Assembly: GCA_009602735.1 (NCBI GenBank)
Contig: WELA01008857.1
Location: 745,327-777,592 of the forward strand
Reading direction: 5' to 3'
Length of the DNA stretch: 32,266 bases
DNA from: Mesotaenium endlicherianum
Lineage: Eukaryota; Streptophyta; Zygnematophyceae; Zygnematales; Mesotaeniaceae
The first letter of the stretch is position 1, and each line of letters starts with the position of its first letter. The position numbers and the translations under genes are program-made. This document shows positions 19,270-28,742 of this stretch, piece after piece. The notes under the pieces are model-generated. The model worked only from the letters and a program-made list of their open reading frames with translations, was not told where the DNA came from and ran no database searches.

Positions 19270-20936
19270 TTAGGAGGGAGATGTCCCTGAGGCCCTATAC
19301 TCAAGGGAGCCAGACCTCCTCCTATCTTGGGGTCTTCTGAAGCCTGTCAAAGAGGGAGGTTCTGTGTAAGGACCCGGCGGAGAATGCAGTAATTGGGCTG
19401 CTTCCTCTTGCACAGTCTGAAACTGAAGGGAGGCAGCCTTCTCCTGGGCAGCCCTCAAACTGACAGGGACGTATATCGGCATCCCAGAAGGATGTTGCAT
19501 GACATGAGCCAAGGGTACATGCCCTCTCTGCGAGGGAGATGCTGGCAGGCCTCTGGCTATCTCCCGAGCAGCCCTCCTGTCTGCCCTGTCTGACTGGGTC
19601 TCCGTACCTGCAGATGGGCTCTGTCCTCTGGCAGTTCCCAGCCAAGTGATATCCTCCTCTTCAGCGAGTTGCTGCATGGCCGACCCCGTCTTCTCCCTTA
19701 CATGGGATGTGGCAGGTGTCAGGATCACGGCGGGGCTAGTGTCCTCCTCCTCGCCTTCCTCCTCGTCTTCCTCTGACTCCTCCTCCTCGCCGTCCCCGGG
19801 TTCCTCTGAGACTTCTGGAGTCTCTTCTGTCAGCTGCTCCAGCTCTTTCCGAGAAAAAGAATATCCTACTGACCTTCCCCTTTTGGGTGCTGGTGGGGGC
19901 TGCTGAGTCCGGACCGCATAGAGGTCCTTTTCCCCCTGCTTACTTGCCCATTTGGCATAAGCGTGCTTCTCTTTTGAGAATGACTCTTGGGCCCTGCTTC
20001 TGTCCCCCTGCATCCTTGGCTCATGCAGTCTCTGACTCCATCCAATCTTGGGTCCCAAGCCGCAATGTGAGGGGGCAATACTATGTTCCCCTTTAGGTCT
20101 GTCAGGAAATCCTCGTCCGTCGCCCTGTCATTCTGCTGGTCCCTCATGTTGATGGTCATCCACCGCCAATCGGTGGGCTTTTAGAAGAAGGTAGTGTCTG
20201 TCCTTTTAAGAGTACAAGGGTACTAGTGCCCTGCAAAGTCCAGCTGACTGGTTTCCCTGGCCAAGAATTCCCAGCTCCTTCTCTCCACCTCATTATACAT
20301 GGCCTTGAACCTGTTATGGGGTGTTGAGTCCTTGAAGCTGTCCGCGTCCATGGGGATCATCCTGATGACCCTATCTTCCCCCCAGATACCAGGAATCGAG
20401 ACAGCCCCTGCTTCGTTCACCTGGGCCATTGCCTTGGCCTCTCTGACCGTATATCCTACCATCCTGGCGTAATCGTGGTAGAGGAGGAGCCCTGTGCTGA
20501 CCTCTATATACTTGTCAAAGTTTTCGGATGTCTCCCCTTCCCTCTGGAGGATTTCCTTCTGCGACTCACTGCGACTTCTCTGGGCATACTTGAAGGCCTC
20601 CTCCAGTAGATCAAAGCCCTTGCCCAGCACTGTGTAGCGGTAGCTGCTGATTCTCCTCTCTTCCTCTTCTTCAGCCTGCTGCTTCCGCTTCTCCTCCGCT
20701 TGCCTCTCCTCCTCTGCTTTCTTGGCCTCCTCTGCAGCTTTTCTGTCCAGTTCTTCCTGTCTCAGTCTGGCCTGTTCCTCCTCCTCCTTCTTCTTCTGTG
20801 CCTCCCGCTGTTGTTGGAGTCGTTGTGATTCCCGAGCGGAGATGGAGGATGATTCGATGTCTCCACGAAATAGCAAGTATTCTGCATGTGCCTCTTCCGC
20901 CCTTCTCTTCCTCTTGAGTTCCGACTTTTGAGTCAT
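19270..20936 (-). pseudogene. ORF3 of K3: unrecognised coiled-coil protein encoded after pol
   Basis: Starts at ATG 20936. Residues 1-95 are rich in Lys, Glu, Arg and Gln and should form a long coiled coil. A conserved core follows, with YRYTV, LQREG, KYIE, DYARMVGY, VSIP, DSFKD and YNEVERRS, all shared with the K4 copy. Further on come PTDWRWMT, LPPHIAAWDP, PKRGRSV, an acidic Glu/Asp tract (about 19740-19800) and a Ser/Pro-rich tail with GHVPLAHVMQHPSGM. Stops in frame at about 20220 and 20181 and a frameshift near 20040 break it. No signal peptide or membrane segment is seen, so it is not an obvious envelope protein. I do not recognise the family. Confidence 0.75.
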
Positions 20937-21289
20937 CCTGCTCAGTCATAAACACAATGCAGTTAGTGAAGTCATGATATTTTGCCGCTACTGAGTGCCC
21001 TTGATGAAGAGGNGGAGAGAAACGCGATCGGGAGAGTTCCTAGTGTGGAGTACCTGGTGTGAGTGAATATAAGGGAAAATTGAGTTAGAGAGCAAGTGAG
21101 TGTGAGCGCAGGTTGAGTGTGTAATATGGTGATCAGATAATACCACTTCCTCCAACTTAATTATAAAGGTGGGCTGCCTGTCACAACTGTCACTAACTGT
21201 CACATCCCCCTCCAACTTATATGGAGACAGGACCTCCTGTCATTTTCCCATGTCTACTGAAGGGACAGTTAGGGCAGTGCCCCGGCCGA
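20937..21289 (-). other. spacer between pol and ORF3 in K3
   Basis: Contains two polypurine-like AAGTTGGAGG words (21149-21158 and 21206-21218 on the complement) and three CTGTCAC repeats at 21178, 21187 and 21197 (+ strand). Just before the ORF3 ATG is TCACTAACTGC...GAGCAG|G ATG, which fits a branch point and splice acceptor. The half nearest pol resembles the K4 spacer; the half nearest ORF3 does not. Confidence 0.6.
21013..21013. other. single N in the K3 spacer
   Basis: Flanked by GAGG and GGAG. No clear duplication, unlike the other three N positions, so its nature is undecided. Confidence 0.5.
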
Positions 21290-21574
21290 TCAAAGGTGGA
21301 ACCGTTTCAACGCCCCTTTGGCATTGGTCAGCTGGTCTTTAAATTCCCAAGTGTCCCCAGAGGCATCGTAACCCTTCCATCGGATGAGGTACTTCATGAC
21401 ATATTTAGACGATCGACGGACCGAGCGAGCGTCTAAAATCTCATCGACCTCATATTCCTCAGGATCGCCGTCCCGGACAGCGGGGACCGGTCCCGGTTGG
21501 ACAGGTAACCGACCTGTGAACAGTGTATCACCTTTGATGTAGGGTTCCAGGAAGAAGACATTAAAGACCGGGTG
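21290..21574 (-). pseudogene. pol tail of K3: end of integrase and chromodomain
   Basis: Begins abruptly at the LTR end (21574) with HPVFNV and continues through [12 protein letters not shown] into a chromodomain: [29 protein letters not shown], ending FHL at a TGA. Chromodomains of chromoviruses bind methylated histone H3 and steer integration into heterochromatin. It is about 95% identical by eye to the same part of the K4 pol. The upstream pol is missing. Confidence 0.9.
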
Positions 21575-22294
21575 TGAAATGAATCGACTTACCAAATAGG
21601 CGAGTAACAATTAATAAAGATCTTTATATCAGCAAGTAATCTTTATGGTATTTTCCGTTAACTGGTTAAACGGCAAAGGACAACACACTAGCAGTGAATA
21701 ATACTCATAAGTCAGATGCGAGTAAACTAGCATCAACAATGCAATTCAGTAAACTCATACATAAGCAAGCTTAGAAGACAGTGCGTATCAATGGCTTCTC
21801 GCCTTGGATTCAGATCTCTCTCAGTAAGCTGTACAAGAGAGTTGGCCTCGTTTCCGAATGCCGAACTCGAGAGCAATGCCTAGCATATGTACATGGAATG
21901 AGTTTACTGTTCAACGGTCAGTGCGATGGCACCGCCTACCCGGGAGTTAACCACGTTGGTAGGACCTCGGTTAACCAAATCCACCGCCATCTCCCATCAT
22001 CCCGAATAGCCATCCATCATAAGGATGTCATCTGGCCATTCATCTAGCATATCGTACTTAGATGCATATCAAGGCAGTTCGCTGCTACCGAGTACGAAAG
22101 TCAGCTGGCTGTCAAAGAATGTGTCAGCAAGCTGACTTAAGTTGACTTCAGCCTGCTGCTTCCGGCTGAGTCATTAAATTGATAATTACATAAAGTCCAG
22201 CAGACTGACTATTAACTAAAGTTCAGGAGGCTGAACTTAATTAACTATTATATTTAAATGAATATTATATCTACTTATATACTGATTCATTACA
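21575..22294 (-). repeat. 3' LTR of K4 (720 bp), inserted in the K3 pol
   Basis: On the - strand TGTAATGAATC...GATTCATTTCA. The five bases beside it in the K3 pol are GGGTG (21570-21574); no second GGGTG copy is found at the other end of K4, as expected if that end was lost by recombination. Confidence 0.9.
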
Positions 22295-22307
22295 ATCCCT
22301 CCAACTT
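22295..22307 (-). promoter_or_regulatory. polypurine tract of K4 (AAGTTGGAGGGAT)
   Basis: Identical to the K3 tract. Next to it is a perfect 8-bp hairpin, TGTTGTCGCCTCGACAACA (22312-22330). Confidence 0.75.
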
Positions 22308-22622
22308 AACTTGTTGTCGCCTCGACAACATTAAACTGCAGAAGTCTTTGGTCAGGGAACTGAACCTGACCAGCCTCCCCCACTGACTGCCTCTTTAGCC
22401 TGTCACCTAGGGGATTGTTCCTGGGGCTTCAGGATCAGGAGACTGAGATCTGGACCTAGATCTGGACAGCCCTCTAGGTCTGTCAGCTGGCCTTCTAAAG
22501 ATCCCTGTTTTCTCTAAGGTTGGACCTCGAGGAGAACGAAGGATGGTAGCCTGCTCTTCACCCACTTGGGTGTTGATCCCCACATAGACAAGCATTCCAG
22601 TAGGATGCTGAAATACATTGGC

Positions 22623-22653
22623 TAGAAGTACATGCCCNTAGAAGTACATGCCC
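22623..22653. other. assembly seam: 15-bp direct duplication around N (22638)
   Basis: TAGAAGTACATGCCC at 22623-22637 and 22639-22653. The 16-base offset shifts the ORF3 frame, so this break is probably artificial. Confidence 0.85.
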
Positions 22654-23769
22654 CTGAGCGAAGGGGGAGGCCGGCATACCTCTGGCCCACCCGCGTGTCC
22701 CTCCTCTGGCACCCTTGTCCTCTGGGGATTTTTGCCTGTGTCTGCTGCCCAGTACAGTCAGACCAGCTTCTTCCCCTGCTTGGGCAGGTGGGCTGGGGGA
22801 GCGAGTGCGGGGTCCAATTGCCTCCATAACGGGGATCACATTCCAAACACCTGATCGTGGTTCTTTAGGAAGCGCCCCTGCCTGCCCCTGGGTATCCTGA
22901 GTACCTGCTGCTGATGCTTCTCCTCTGCCTTGTTCTTCTTCCTCATCCTCCTCATCCTCCTCCTCGGAGACAGTAGGGGTCTCGTCCACTAAGTCGTCCT
23001 GCTCCCTAGTAGACATGGAGTAGTCTACCGACCTCCCTTTCTTAGGGCGCGCTGGAGGTTGCTTGGCCTTCAGCCTGTTGATATCTATCCGGCCTGCATT
23101 CTTCGCCCATTTGACAAAGGCATGCTTTCCCTTAGAGAAGTAGTCTCTCCCCCTCCTCCTATGCTCCTTCGTCTCGGCATTCATATTGCTCAGGCATCCA
23201 TTCAGCCCGGGGTCCCAAGGGGCAATGTGAGGTGGTAGGATGAGATAGCCGTCTAGGCCATAGTGGAAGTCATCCGGTTGGGCTCGGTCACACTCCTGCT
23301 TCTTATTTGTGACGGTCATCCACCTCCAGTCTGTTGGCTGCTGATAGTACTGGGGTCCGTGCTCAGCCTTCCTCAGTTTACACGGGAACCAGTAGGGAGA
23401 GAACATCTGCTGTCCTGCTTCCCTGGCCAACTACTCCAAGCTCCTTCTCTCAACTTCATTGTAAGCTGGCAGTAGTGTGAGGTAGAATACCGTATCCTTA
23501 AAGCTATCGGGCCGCATGCTCACCATCCGGATGAGTCTTTGATTTCCCACTATTTTGGGTATGGAGACCGGCTTGTCTTCTGAATCATCTGCAAGGTACC
23601 GGGCCTGCTCTGCTGCATAGCCCACCATCTTAGCATAATCTTCGTACAGGACCACACCAGTGTGTGTCTCGATGTACCTATCCAGTGCTGCAGCTCCTTC
23701 CCTCTGTAGCAGTGTTTTCTGTTCCAGCTTGTTGATTTCCTGGGCTGCCAACAATGCTTCCTTCAGGTT

Positions 23770-24120
23770 CAAGGTTACGCTGTACGTTCATACGCTTAAT
23801 AAGCTAGAGACGCTAGTTCGCTAAATTCGTTACAGCAAAAATTGCTTGATACGCTTAGTACGCATCACAATTTACGCCTTATTTTACGGTATGTGTACAA
23901 AATTACTTCAATCGACTTTTTTCAGATACTAGAAGGCATATGACACTTATTAGGACGGTACACTATGCTTTGAATACAATCTCTTGACCTCCCCCCTCCA
24001 AACAAAAAAAGTTTCATTTTTACACTTCAATTTTATCCAAATACGCTTAATACGCTATACGCTATTTATACGCTGAATACGCCTAATTTTTTGGGCTGAT
24101 ACGCGTATGGCGTAACCTTG
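23770..24120. mobile_element. hAT-type MITE (351 bp) with 8-bp target-site duplication
   Basis: Perfect 11-bp terminal inverted repeats CAAGGTTACGC and GCGTAACCTTG, flanked by TTCAGGTT on both sides (23762-23769 and 24121-24128). An 8-bp duplication and CAAGG ends fit the hAT superfamily. The inside is AT-rich, non-coding, and contains many TACGC(T/G) words, often as TACGCTTA, like subterminal transposase sites. One copy of the duplication with the MITE removed would rejoin the ORF3 reading frame. It must move with a transposase encoded elsewhere. Confidence 0.9.
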
Positions 24121-24459
24121 TTCAGGTTATCAAAGTTTTGGCCACCCACCACAGTGTACCTGTAAGTGGCCAAGCTCTTCTGTCTGTCCGCTTCAATCTT
24201 TTTCCTTTTCTCCTCCTCTGCCGCTGCCGCTTCTTCTTGTTGTTTCTTCTGTCTCGCCTCCTCAGCTTTCCTGAGGTTTTTCGCTTCCTGATCCTTCTTC
24301 CTCTGTGCTTCTTCTGCCGCCTCTTGTTGTCTGCGGACCCTTTCTTGTTCTCTCCTGGTGAGGGACGTCGCCGCCAGCTCCTTCTGGTATTGCTCCATTG
24401 TCCTCCTGGCTTCTTCTGCCTTGCGCTTTCTGTCCTCCTTTTGTGTGGTGGGAGCCATC

Positions 24460-24561
24460 CTGTACATGTAACCAGGGCACAAGTTAGTAGGATATGGACC
24501 TTTATCATAGGGATTGCAGGAAGTATGTTAGTATTAGTATAGTGGATTCGCTCCTGTTTAC
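24460..24561 (-). other. candidate intron just before the K4 ORF3
   Basis: On the - strand: AAG|GTAAAC donor (24561), CCTACTAACTTG branch-point-like sequence, and ATGTACAG|G acceptor immediately before the ATG at 24458; length 102 nt. The donor is conserved in K2 (32240/32241), and the CTAAC...CAG|G ATG end is conserved in K3. Inferred only from motifs. Confidence 0.45.
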
Positions 24562-24848
24562 CTTACAGGGTGATTGCTAAAAGTTGACGTAGTTGCGGTG
24601 CGCTAAACATAAACGTATAAATGTGTTTTAGGGTGAGTGAAGTGATGTATTGCTGTGCGAGGCCCTTTTTCCTTCAGCTCAAGGTGTTTTCTGTGGGCCA
24701 GGCTGTCCCCTCTGTCACTATGCTGACACTTAGGATTTGCGTAACTGTCCCTTTAACGCTCTTGCTCACAACCTGTCATATATTTTCCCCTCCAACTTAA
24801 ATGGAGACAGGACCGCCTGTCACCTTCCCGTGTCAACTGAAATGACAG
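24468..24848 (-). promoter_or_regulatory. spacer between pol and ORF3 in K4, possible internal promoter/leader
   Basis: After the pol stop comes AAGTTGGAGGGG (24787-24798 on the complement) and then AAAATATATGACA, TATA-like. A similar AATATATATGACAG occurs at the same place in K2 (32016 onward). No ORF. It may hold a promoter and leader for ORF3; the motifs are suggestive only. Confidence 0.4.
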
Positions 24849-27800
24849 TTATGAAGGGGCTTCAACGGCCCGAAGGTGGAACCATTTCAACGCCCCTTTG
24901 GCATTGGTCAAATGGTCCTTAAATTCCCAAGTGTCCCCAGAGGCATCGTAACCCTTCCATCGAATGAGGTATTTCATGACATATTTAGACGATCGACGGA
25001 CCGAGCGCGCGTCTAAAATCTCCTCAACCTCATATTCGTCAGAGTCGCCGTCCCTGACAGCGGGGACCGGTCCCGATTGTACAGGTAACCAACCTGTGAA
25101 CAATGTATCACCTTTGATGTATGGTTCCAGGAAGGAGACATTAAAGACCGGGTGTCCCTTATATTCAGCTGACATGTTTAGTTTGTAAGCATTCTGACCG
25201 ACACGACGCACCACCGAATATGGACCGACCCAGACAGGGCCAAGCTTTTTCTTGACCACACCAGGGAGGTACAGGTGCTGAGAATGCAGTTTGACCAAAT
25301 CGATTTTAGAAAATGTCAGCTGCCGACGGTGTTGATTAGCGTATTTTTGTTGGTTTTCTTGGGCTTTGTGCAGGTTTTGTTGGACTTCTGACAGGGTGTC
25401 AGCAAACTCCTGAGTTAACTGGAGAGAGATCGGATTGTCAATCCCTTCAGGGTGAGTTAAAGACTCCCCTAGCAAACATAGAGGGGACTTAGGGACTCTA
25501 CCCAGGCTGAGTTCAAAAGGAGTCTTGCCCGTTGACGCGTGCACCGCACTGTTGACCGCAAACTGAATTTGAGGTAACAGGTCATCCCAATTATCTTGTT
25601 TTTGGTTAATATATGCTCGCAGCACCTCCTGCAGAACTCGGTTACTTCTTTCAGTCTGCCCATGAGTCTGAGGGTGGTTAGCTGTGCTGAGCAGCTGTTC
25701 GACTCCCATTGACCCCATTAAAGCTCGCAAGAACTTAGAGGTAAATTTTGAGTCTCTGTCTGAGACAATATTAGAAGGAAGCCCATGTTGGCATATTACA
25801 TGGTTGTAGAACTGTCTCGCTGTTTCGAGTGCAGTCACTTTGACAGTTGCGGGGATAAAAATGACCATTTTTGTCAGTTTATCCACGACTACCAATATCG
25901 AATCATGCCCATTAGCAGTTCGTGGCAGTGTAACCACCCAGTCCATGGATATAGTTTCCCAGCGTCCAGCTGGGATGGGCAGTGGTTGCAAGAGACCTCC
26001 GGGTGGTGTGTGCCGAGACTTATTTCTCTGACACTGGTCACAGGACTTGACATATTTCAAGACCTCCCGGGGTAACCCCTCCCAATGATAATGTTTTGCC
26101 AGTTTGCCAACAGTTTTGGCCTGCCCCAAATGTCCACCCAGGAGACTGTCATGAGCTTGACTCAGTAAGAGAGACCTTATTTCCAAATTATTAGGAATGA
26201 CCAGCTTCAGCCTGCCTGAAGTGGTTTCAGTCACCCAGACCCCTCCCTTGAGCTTATACCCGAGTGCAGTAGCACGACACATACCAGTAGTGGGGCTGGG
26301 CTCAAATGTTGGGTCAGAAAGGTAGGCTTTCCTAAGTTGTTCAAGGAAGGACTTTTTCACCTTTAGTGAAGTGAGTGCACACAGGACTTTATCTACAGCA
26401 TGCTGACTAAAGTTCCTTTCTTGCAAGTCAGGTCTTCTAGAGAGTGCATCAGCAGGATTCAACTTCCCTGGTTTGTAGTCGATCTGGACTTGGAACTGCT
26501 CCAGCATCTGGCTCCAGCGGTTCTCCCTCCTCGACAGCTTGGACTTCTTCTGAAAGTGGGTCAGAGCTAGATGATCTGTAATCACCTTAAAAGCTTTACC
26601 ATGTAAGTATGCTCTCCACTGTTTGAGTACATGAATGATAGCTAGCAGCTCTTTATCATGCACTGAGTAATTAATCTCCGCTGGATTAAATTTCATAGAC
26701 TCATACAACACAGGATGCCACTCCTGCCGTACCTTACCATCCTTTGTGGTTTTGTCAGCAGGCTGCAACAAAATAGCACCCATGGCAAAATCAGAGGCAT
26801 CAGTAACCACCTGCACCGGTTTGCTGGGGTCATACACGGCTAGCACTGGGGCAGAACAAAGGGCATCTTTAAGGGTCTGGAAGGCAGCCTGCTGCTCTTC
26901 CCCCCACACATACCCGATGTCTTTCTTAGTAAGGTCAGTCAGTTTACTGGCCTTTGTGGAATAATTCTCAATAAATCTCCTATAGTAGTTAGCCAACCCG
27001 AGGAAGGATCTAACTTCAGAGACAGACTGTGGTACTGGCCAGTCCCTTATGGTCTGGACTTTCTTAGGATCCACACTGATGCCCTCTTTACTGACAACGT
27101 GGCCTAAGAATTCAATACTTTCCTTAAAGAAATCACACTTGCTCATTTTAGCATACAAGTGATTTTTCCGCAGAGTGTCCAGCACTTTCTTTAAGTGTTC
27201 AGTGTGCTGAGCTTCATCTTTAGAGAAAATTAAAATATCATCCAGGAAAACTTGCACAAACTTATCCAAATAAGGTCTGAAAATGTCATTCATAGCACCC
27301 ATAAAGGTAGCAGGAGCATTAGTCAGTCCAAATGGCATCACGTTGAACTCATAGTGTCCATAACGTGTGCGGAAAGCAGTCTTGTGTTCATCCCCCTCAG
27401 CAATTCTGATTTGATGATAACCACTCTTGAGATCTATCTTACTGAACACCTTAGCGCCAGACAGGGTATCAAGCAAGTCCTCGATTCTGGGTAAAGCATA
27501 CTTGTTCTTTACTGTAATTCTGTTCAGGGCTCTGTAATCCACACACATCCGCATACTGCCATCCTTTTTCTTAACAAATAGGATAGGTGCGCCGTACGGT
27601 GATTTACTGGGAGAAATGTAACCATTTTCCTCCAGCTCTGCAATCTGTGTTTTCAACTCCTCGCTCTCCAAATAAGACAAGCCATAAGTGCGTTGCCAGG
27701 GTGGCTGGCTACCAGGTAATAGATCAATCCTATGATCTACTTCCCTTTTAGGGGGTAGTCCTGGAGGCATGTTAAACACATCAGTGTACTGAGCAACAAT

Positions 27801-28742
27801 TTTTGCAGCAGTAGGGTGCTCCGGAGGGCTTACCTTTTTCTCAACCACTTCTTCAGGTTGAGGAGGTACCTCTCTTAGCAGCAGACAGAACATTCTGTCT
27901 TCCTTCTGGTTCCAGCTTTTGACGAACTCCATTGCATTCAGCAACTTGCATCCTTCTGGAAGCCTCTTCTTTTCCTTCATTTGCCATCCACACAGGACAA
28001 GAGGAAGAGCACTGGTGGGTGCCAAGTCAGTCTGCCCATCACTGGCTCCTCTCACTTTAACTGTACCTCTGCTCCAACACACTTCAGCTTGATGTCTATT
28101 AAGCCAGGACCTGCCTAGCACGAGATCATAAAAGCCAGTGTTGAGTACCTCAAATGTAAGCGTTTCAGTTAGAACTGCAATGCCAGAACCTAACTGGACC
28201 TCAATAGGCTTGGTTATAACTCCTCCCGGGATACTTGAGGCATCTCCAAGGAATATTTTTCTATTCCCTTGGGTGACAGTAGGCAGCCTTAGCCGCTTAA
28301 CTAAGTCCTTGTGGATAAAAGTATGTGACGCCCCTCCGTCAACAAATGCCCTCACCTTCCTACCTGCAATCATGCAATGCAGTAGGATAGGGGGGACTGT
28401 CTTTTCCTGACTTTCGCATTGTTCTCCTGACGTAGCAAAGAAATGTTGGACATCAGGTGGAACAAGAGCATCCAGAGTGTGCACTCTCTGGATGTCTATA
28501 TTGCTGATGGTCTCCTTTATCTGGTTGTCAGGCATGCATAGTGAATCCAGTTCAGCAGGACCCATAACACCTGCTACGAGGGCAGCTAGTGACGACTCAC
28601 TATCTCTAGCATCCTCACAGTCAGTAGACTGGATTACTGACTGTTGCTGTCTTTTAAAGGCTGGTCTTTTCTCTCGACTTTCGGAAGGTGTTTGACTAGA
28701 CACTGTTCTCTGTAGTGGCCCAACTGCTGACAATGGTAGCAA
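24849..28742 (-). CDS. intact pol of chromovirus element K4 (protease, RT, RNase H, integrase, chromodomain)
   Basis: Open over 1297 residues; it has no good ATG and is probably reached by -1 frameshifting from gag at 28652-28658. Counting from 28742: protease with [10 protein letters not shown] (Asp135; DGG instead of DSG/DTG); RT about 370-545 with [22 protein letters not shown] and FLDD at 499-502; RNase H about 610-740 ([41 protein letters not shown]); integrase with an HHCC zinc site ending CDQCQRNK and the DDE core ([23 protein letters not shown]); a GPY-type segment ([11 protein letters not shown]); and a C-terminal chromodomain ([28 protein letters not shown]). It makes cDNA from element RNA and inserts it in the nucleus. 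All catalytic motifs are present, so this is the best-preserved pol in the window. Confidence 0.95.
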   Translation of the reverse strand: MLPLSAVGPLQRTVSSQTPSESREKRPAFKRQQQSVIQSTDCEDARDSESSLAALVAGVMGPAELDSLCMPDNQIKETISNIDIQRVHTLDALVPPDVQHFFATSGEQCESQEKTVPPILLHCMIAGRKVRAFVDGGASHTFIHKDLVKRLRLPTVTQGNRKIFLGDASSIPGGVITKPIEVQLGSGIAVLTETLTFEVLNTGFYDLVLGRSWLNRHQAEVCWSRGTVKVRGASDGQTDLAPTSALPLVLCGWQMKEKKRLPEGCKLLNAMEFVKSWNQKEDRMFCLLLREVPPQPEEVVEKKVSPPEHPTAAKIVAQYTDVFNMPPGLPPKREVDHRIDLLPGSQPPWQRTYGLSYLESEELKTQIAELEENGYISPSKSPYGAPILFVKKKDGSMRMCVDYRALNRITVKNKYALPRIEDLLDTLSGAKVFSKIDLKSGYHQIRIAEGDEHKTAFRTRYGHYEFNVMPFGLTNAPATFMGAMNDIFRPYLDKFVQVFLDDILIFSKDEAQHTEHLKKVLDTLRKNHLYAKMSKCDFFKESIEFLGHVVSKEGISVDPKKVQTIRDWPVPQSVSEVRSFLGLANYYRRFIENYSTKASKLTDLTKKDIGYVWGEEQQAAFQTLKDALCSAPVLAVYDPSKPVQVVTDASDFAMGAILLQPADKTTKDGKVRQEWHPVLYESMKFNPAEINYSVHDKELLAIIHVLKQWRAYLHGKAFKVITDHLALTHFQKKSKLSRRENRWSQMLEQFQVQIDYKPGKLNPADALSRRPDLQERNFSQHAVDKVLCALTSLKVKKSFLEQLRKAYLSDPTFEPSPTTGMCRATALGYKLKGGVWVTETTSGRLKLVIPNNLEIRSLLLSQAHDSLLGGHLGQAKTVGKLAKHYHWEGLPREVLKYVKSCDQCQRNKSRHTPPGGLLQPLPIPAGRWETISMDWVVTLPRTANGHDSILVVVDKLTKMVIFIPATVKVTALETARQFYNHVICQHGLPSNIVSDRDSKFTSKFLRALMGSMGVEQLLSTANHPQTHGQTERSNRVLQEVLRAYINQKQDNWDDLLPQIQFAVNSAVHASTGKTPFELSLGRVPKSPLCLLGESLTHPEGIDNPISLQLTQEFADTLSEVQQNLHKAQENQQKYANQHRRQLTFSKIDLVKLHSQHLYLPGVVKKKLGPVWVGPYSVVRRVGQNAYKLNMSAEYKGHPVFNVSFLEPYIKGDTLFTGWLPVQSGPVPAVRDGDSDEYEVEEILDARSVRRSSKYVMKYLIRWKGYDASGDTWEFKDHLTNAKGALKWFHLRAVEAPS

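Larger units (their letters stand above)
22407..24467 (-). pseudogene. ORF3 of K4: unrecognised coiled-coil protein, interrupted by a MITE
   Basis: ATGs at 24467 and 24458 are in the same frame; the second directly follows a candidate splice acceptor. Lys/Glu/Arg/Gln-rich coiled coil, then YRYTVVGG, after which a MITE (23770-24120) splits the core. It resumes KEALLAAQEINK, LQREG, RYIE, DYAKMVGY, VSIP, DSFKD, YNEVERRS, then PTDWRWMT, LPPHIAPWDP, a basic PKKGRSVDYS, an acidic tract and a Ser/Arg-rich tail. A TAG at about 23431-23433 and an assembly seam at 22638 also break it. The core is roughly 40-50% identical by eye to the K3 ORF3. No membrane segment or known domain seen. Its position after pol, on the same strand, makes it part of the element. 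Confidence 0.75.

Noticed and set aside
19270..24467. ORF3 as a retroviral envelope gene
   Set aside because: Position fits, but there is no signal peptide, transmembrane helix or Cys-rich ectodomain; charged coiled-coil and acidic tracts dominate.
24138..24542. Hydrophobic Leu/Phe-rich + strand ORF that looks like a membrane protein
   Set aside because: It is the complement of the Lys/Glu-rich coiled-coil codons of ORF3, which give Leu/Phe/Ser on the other strand.
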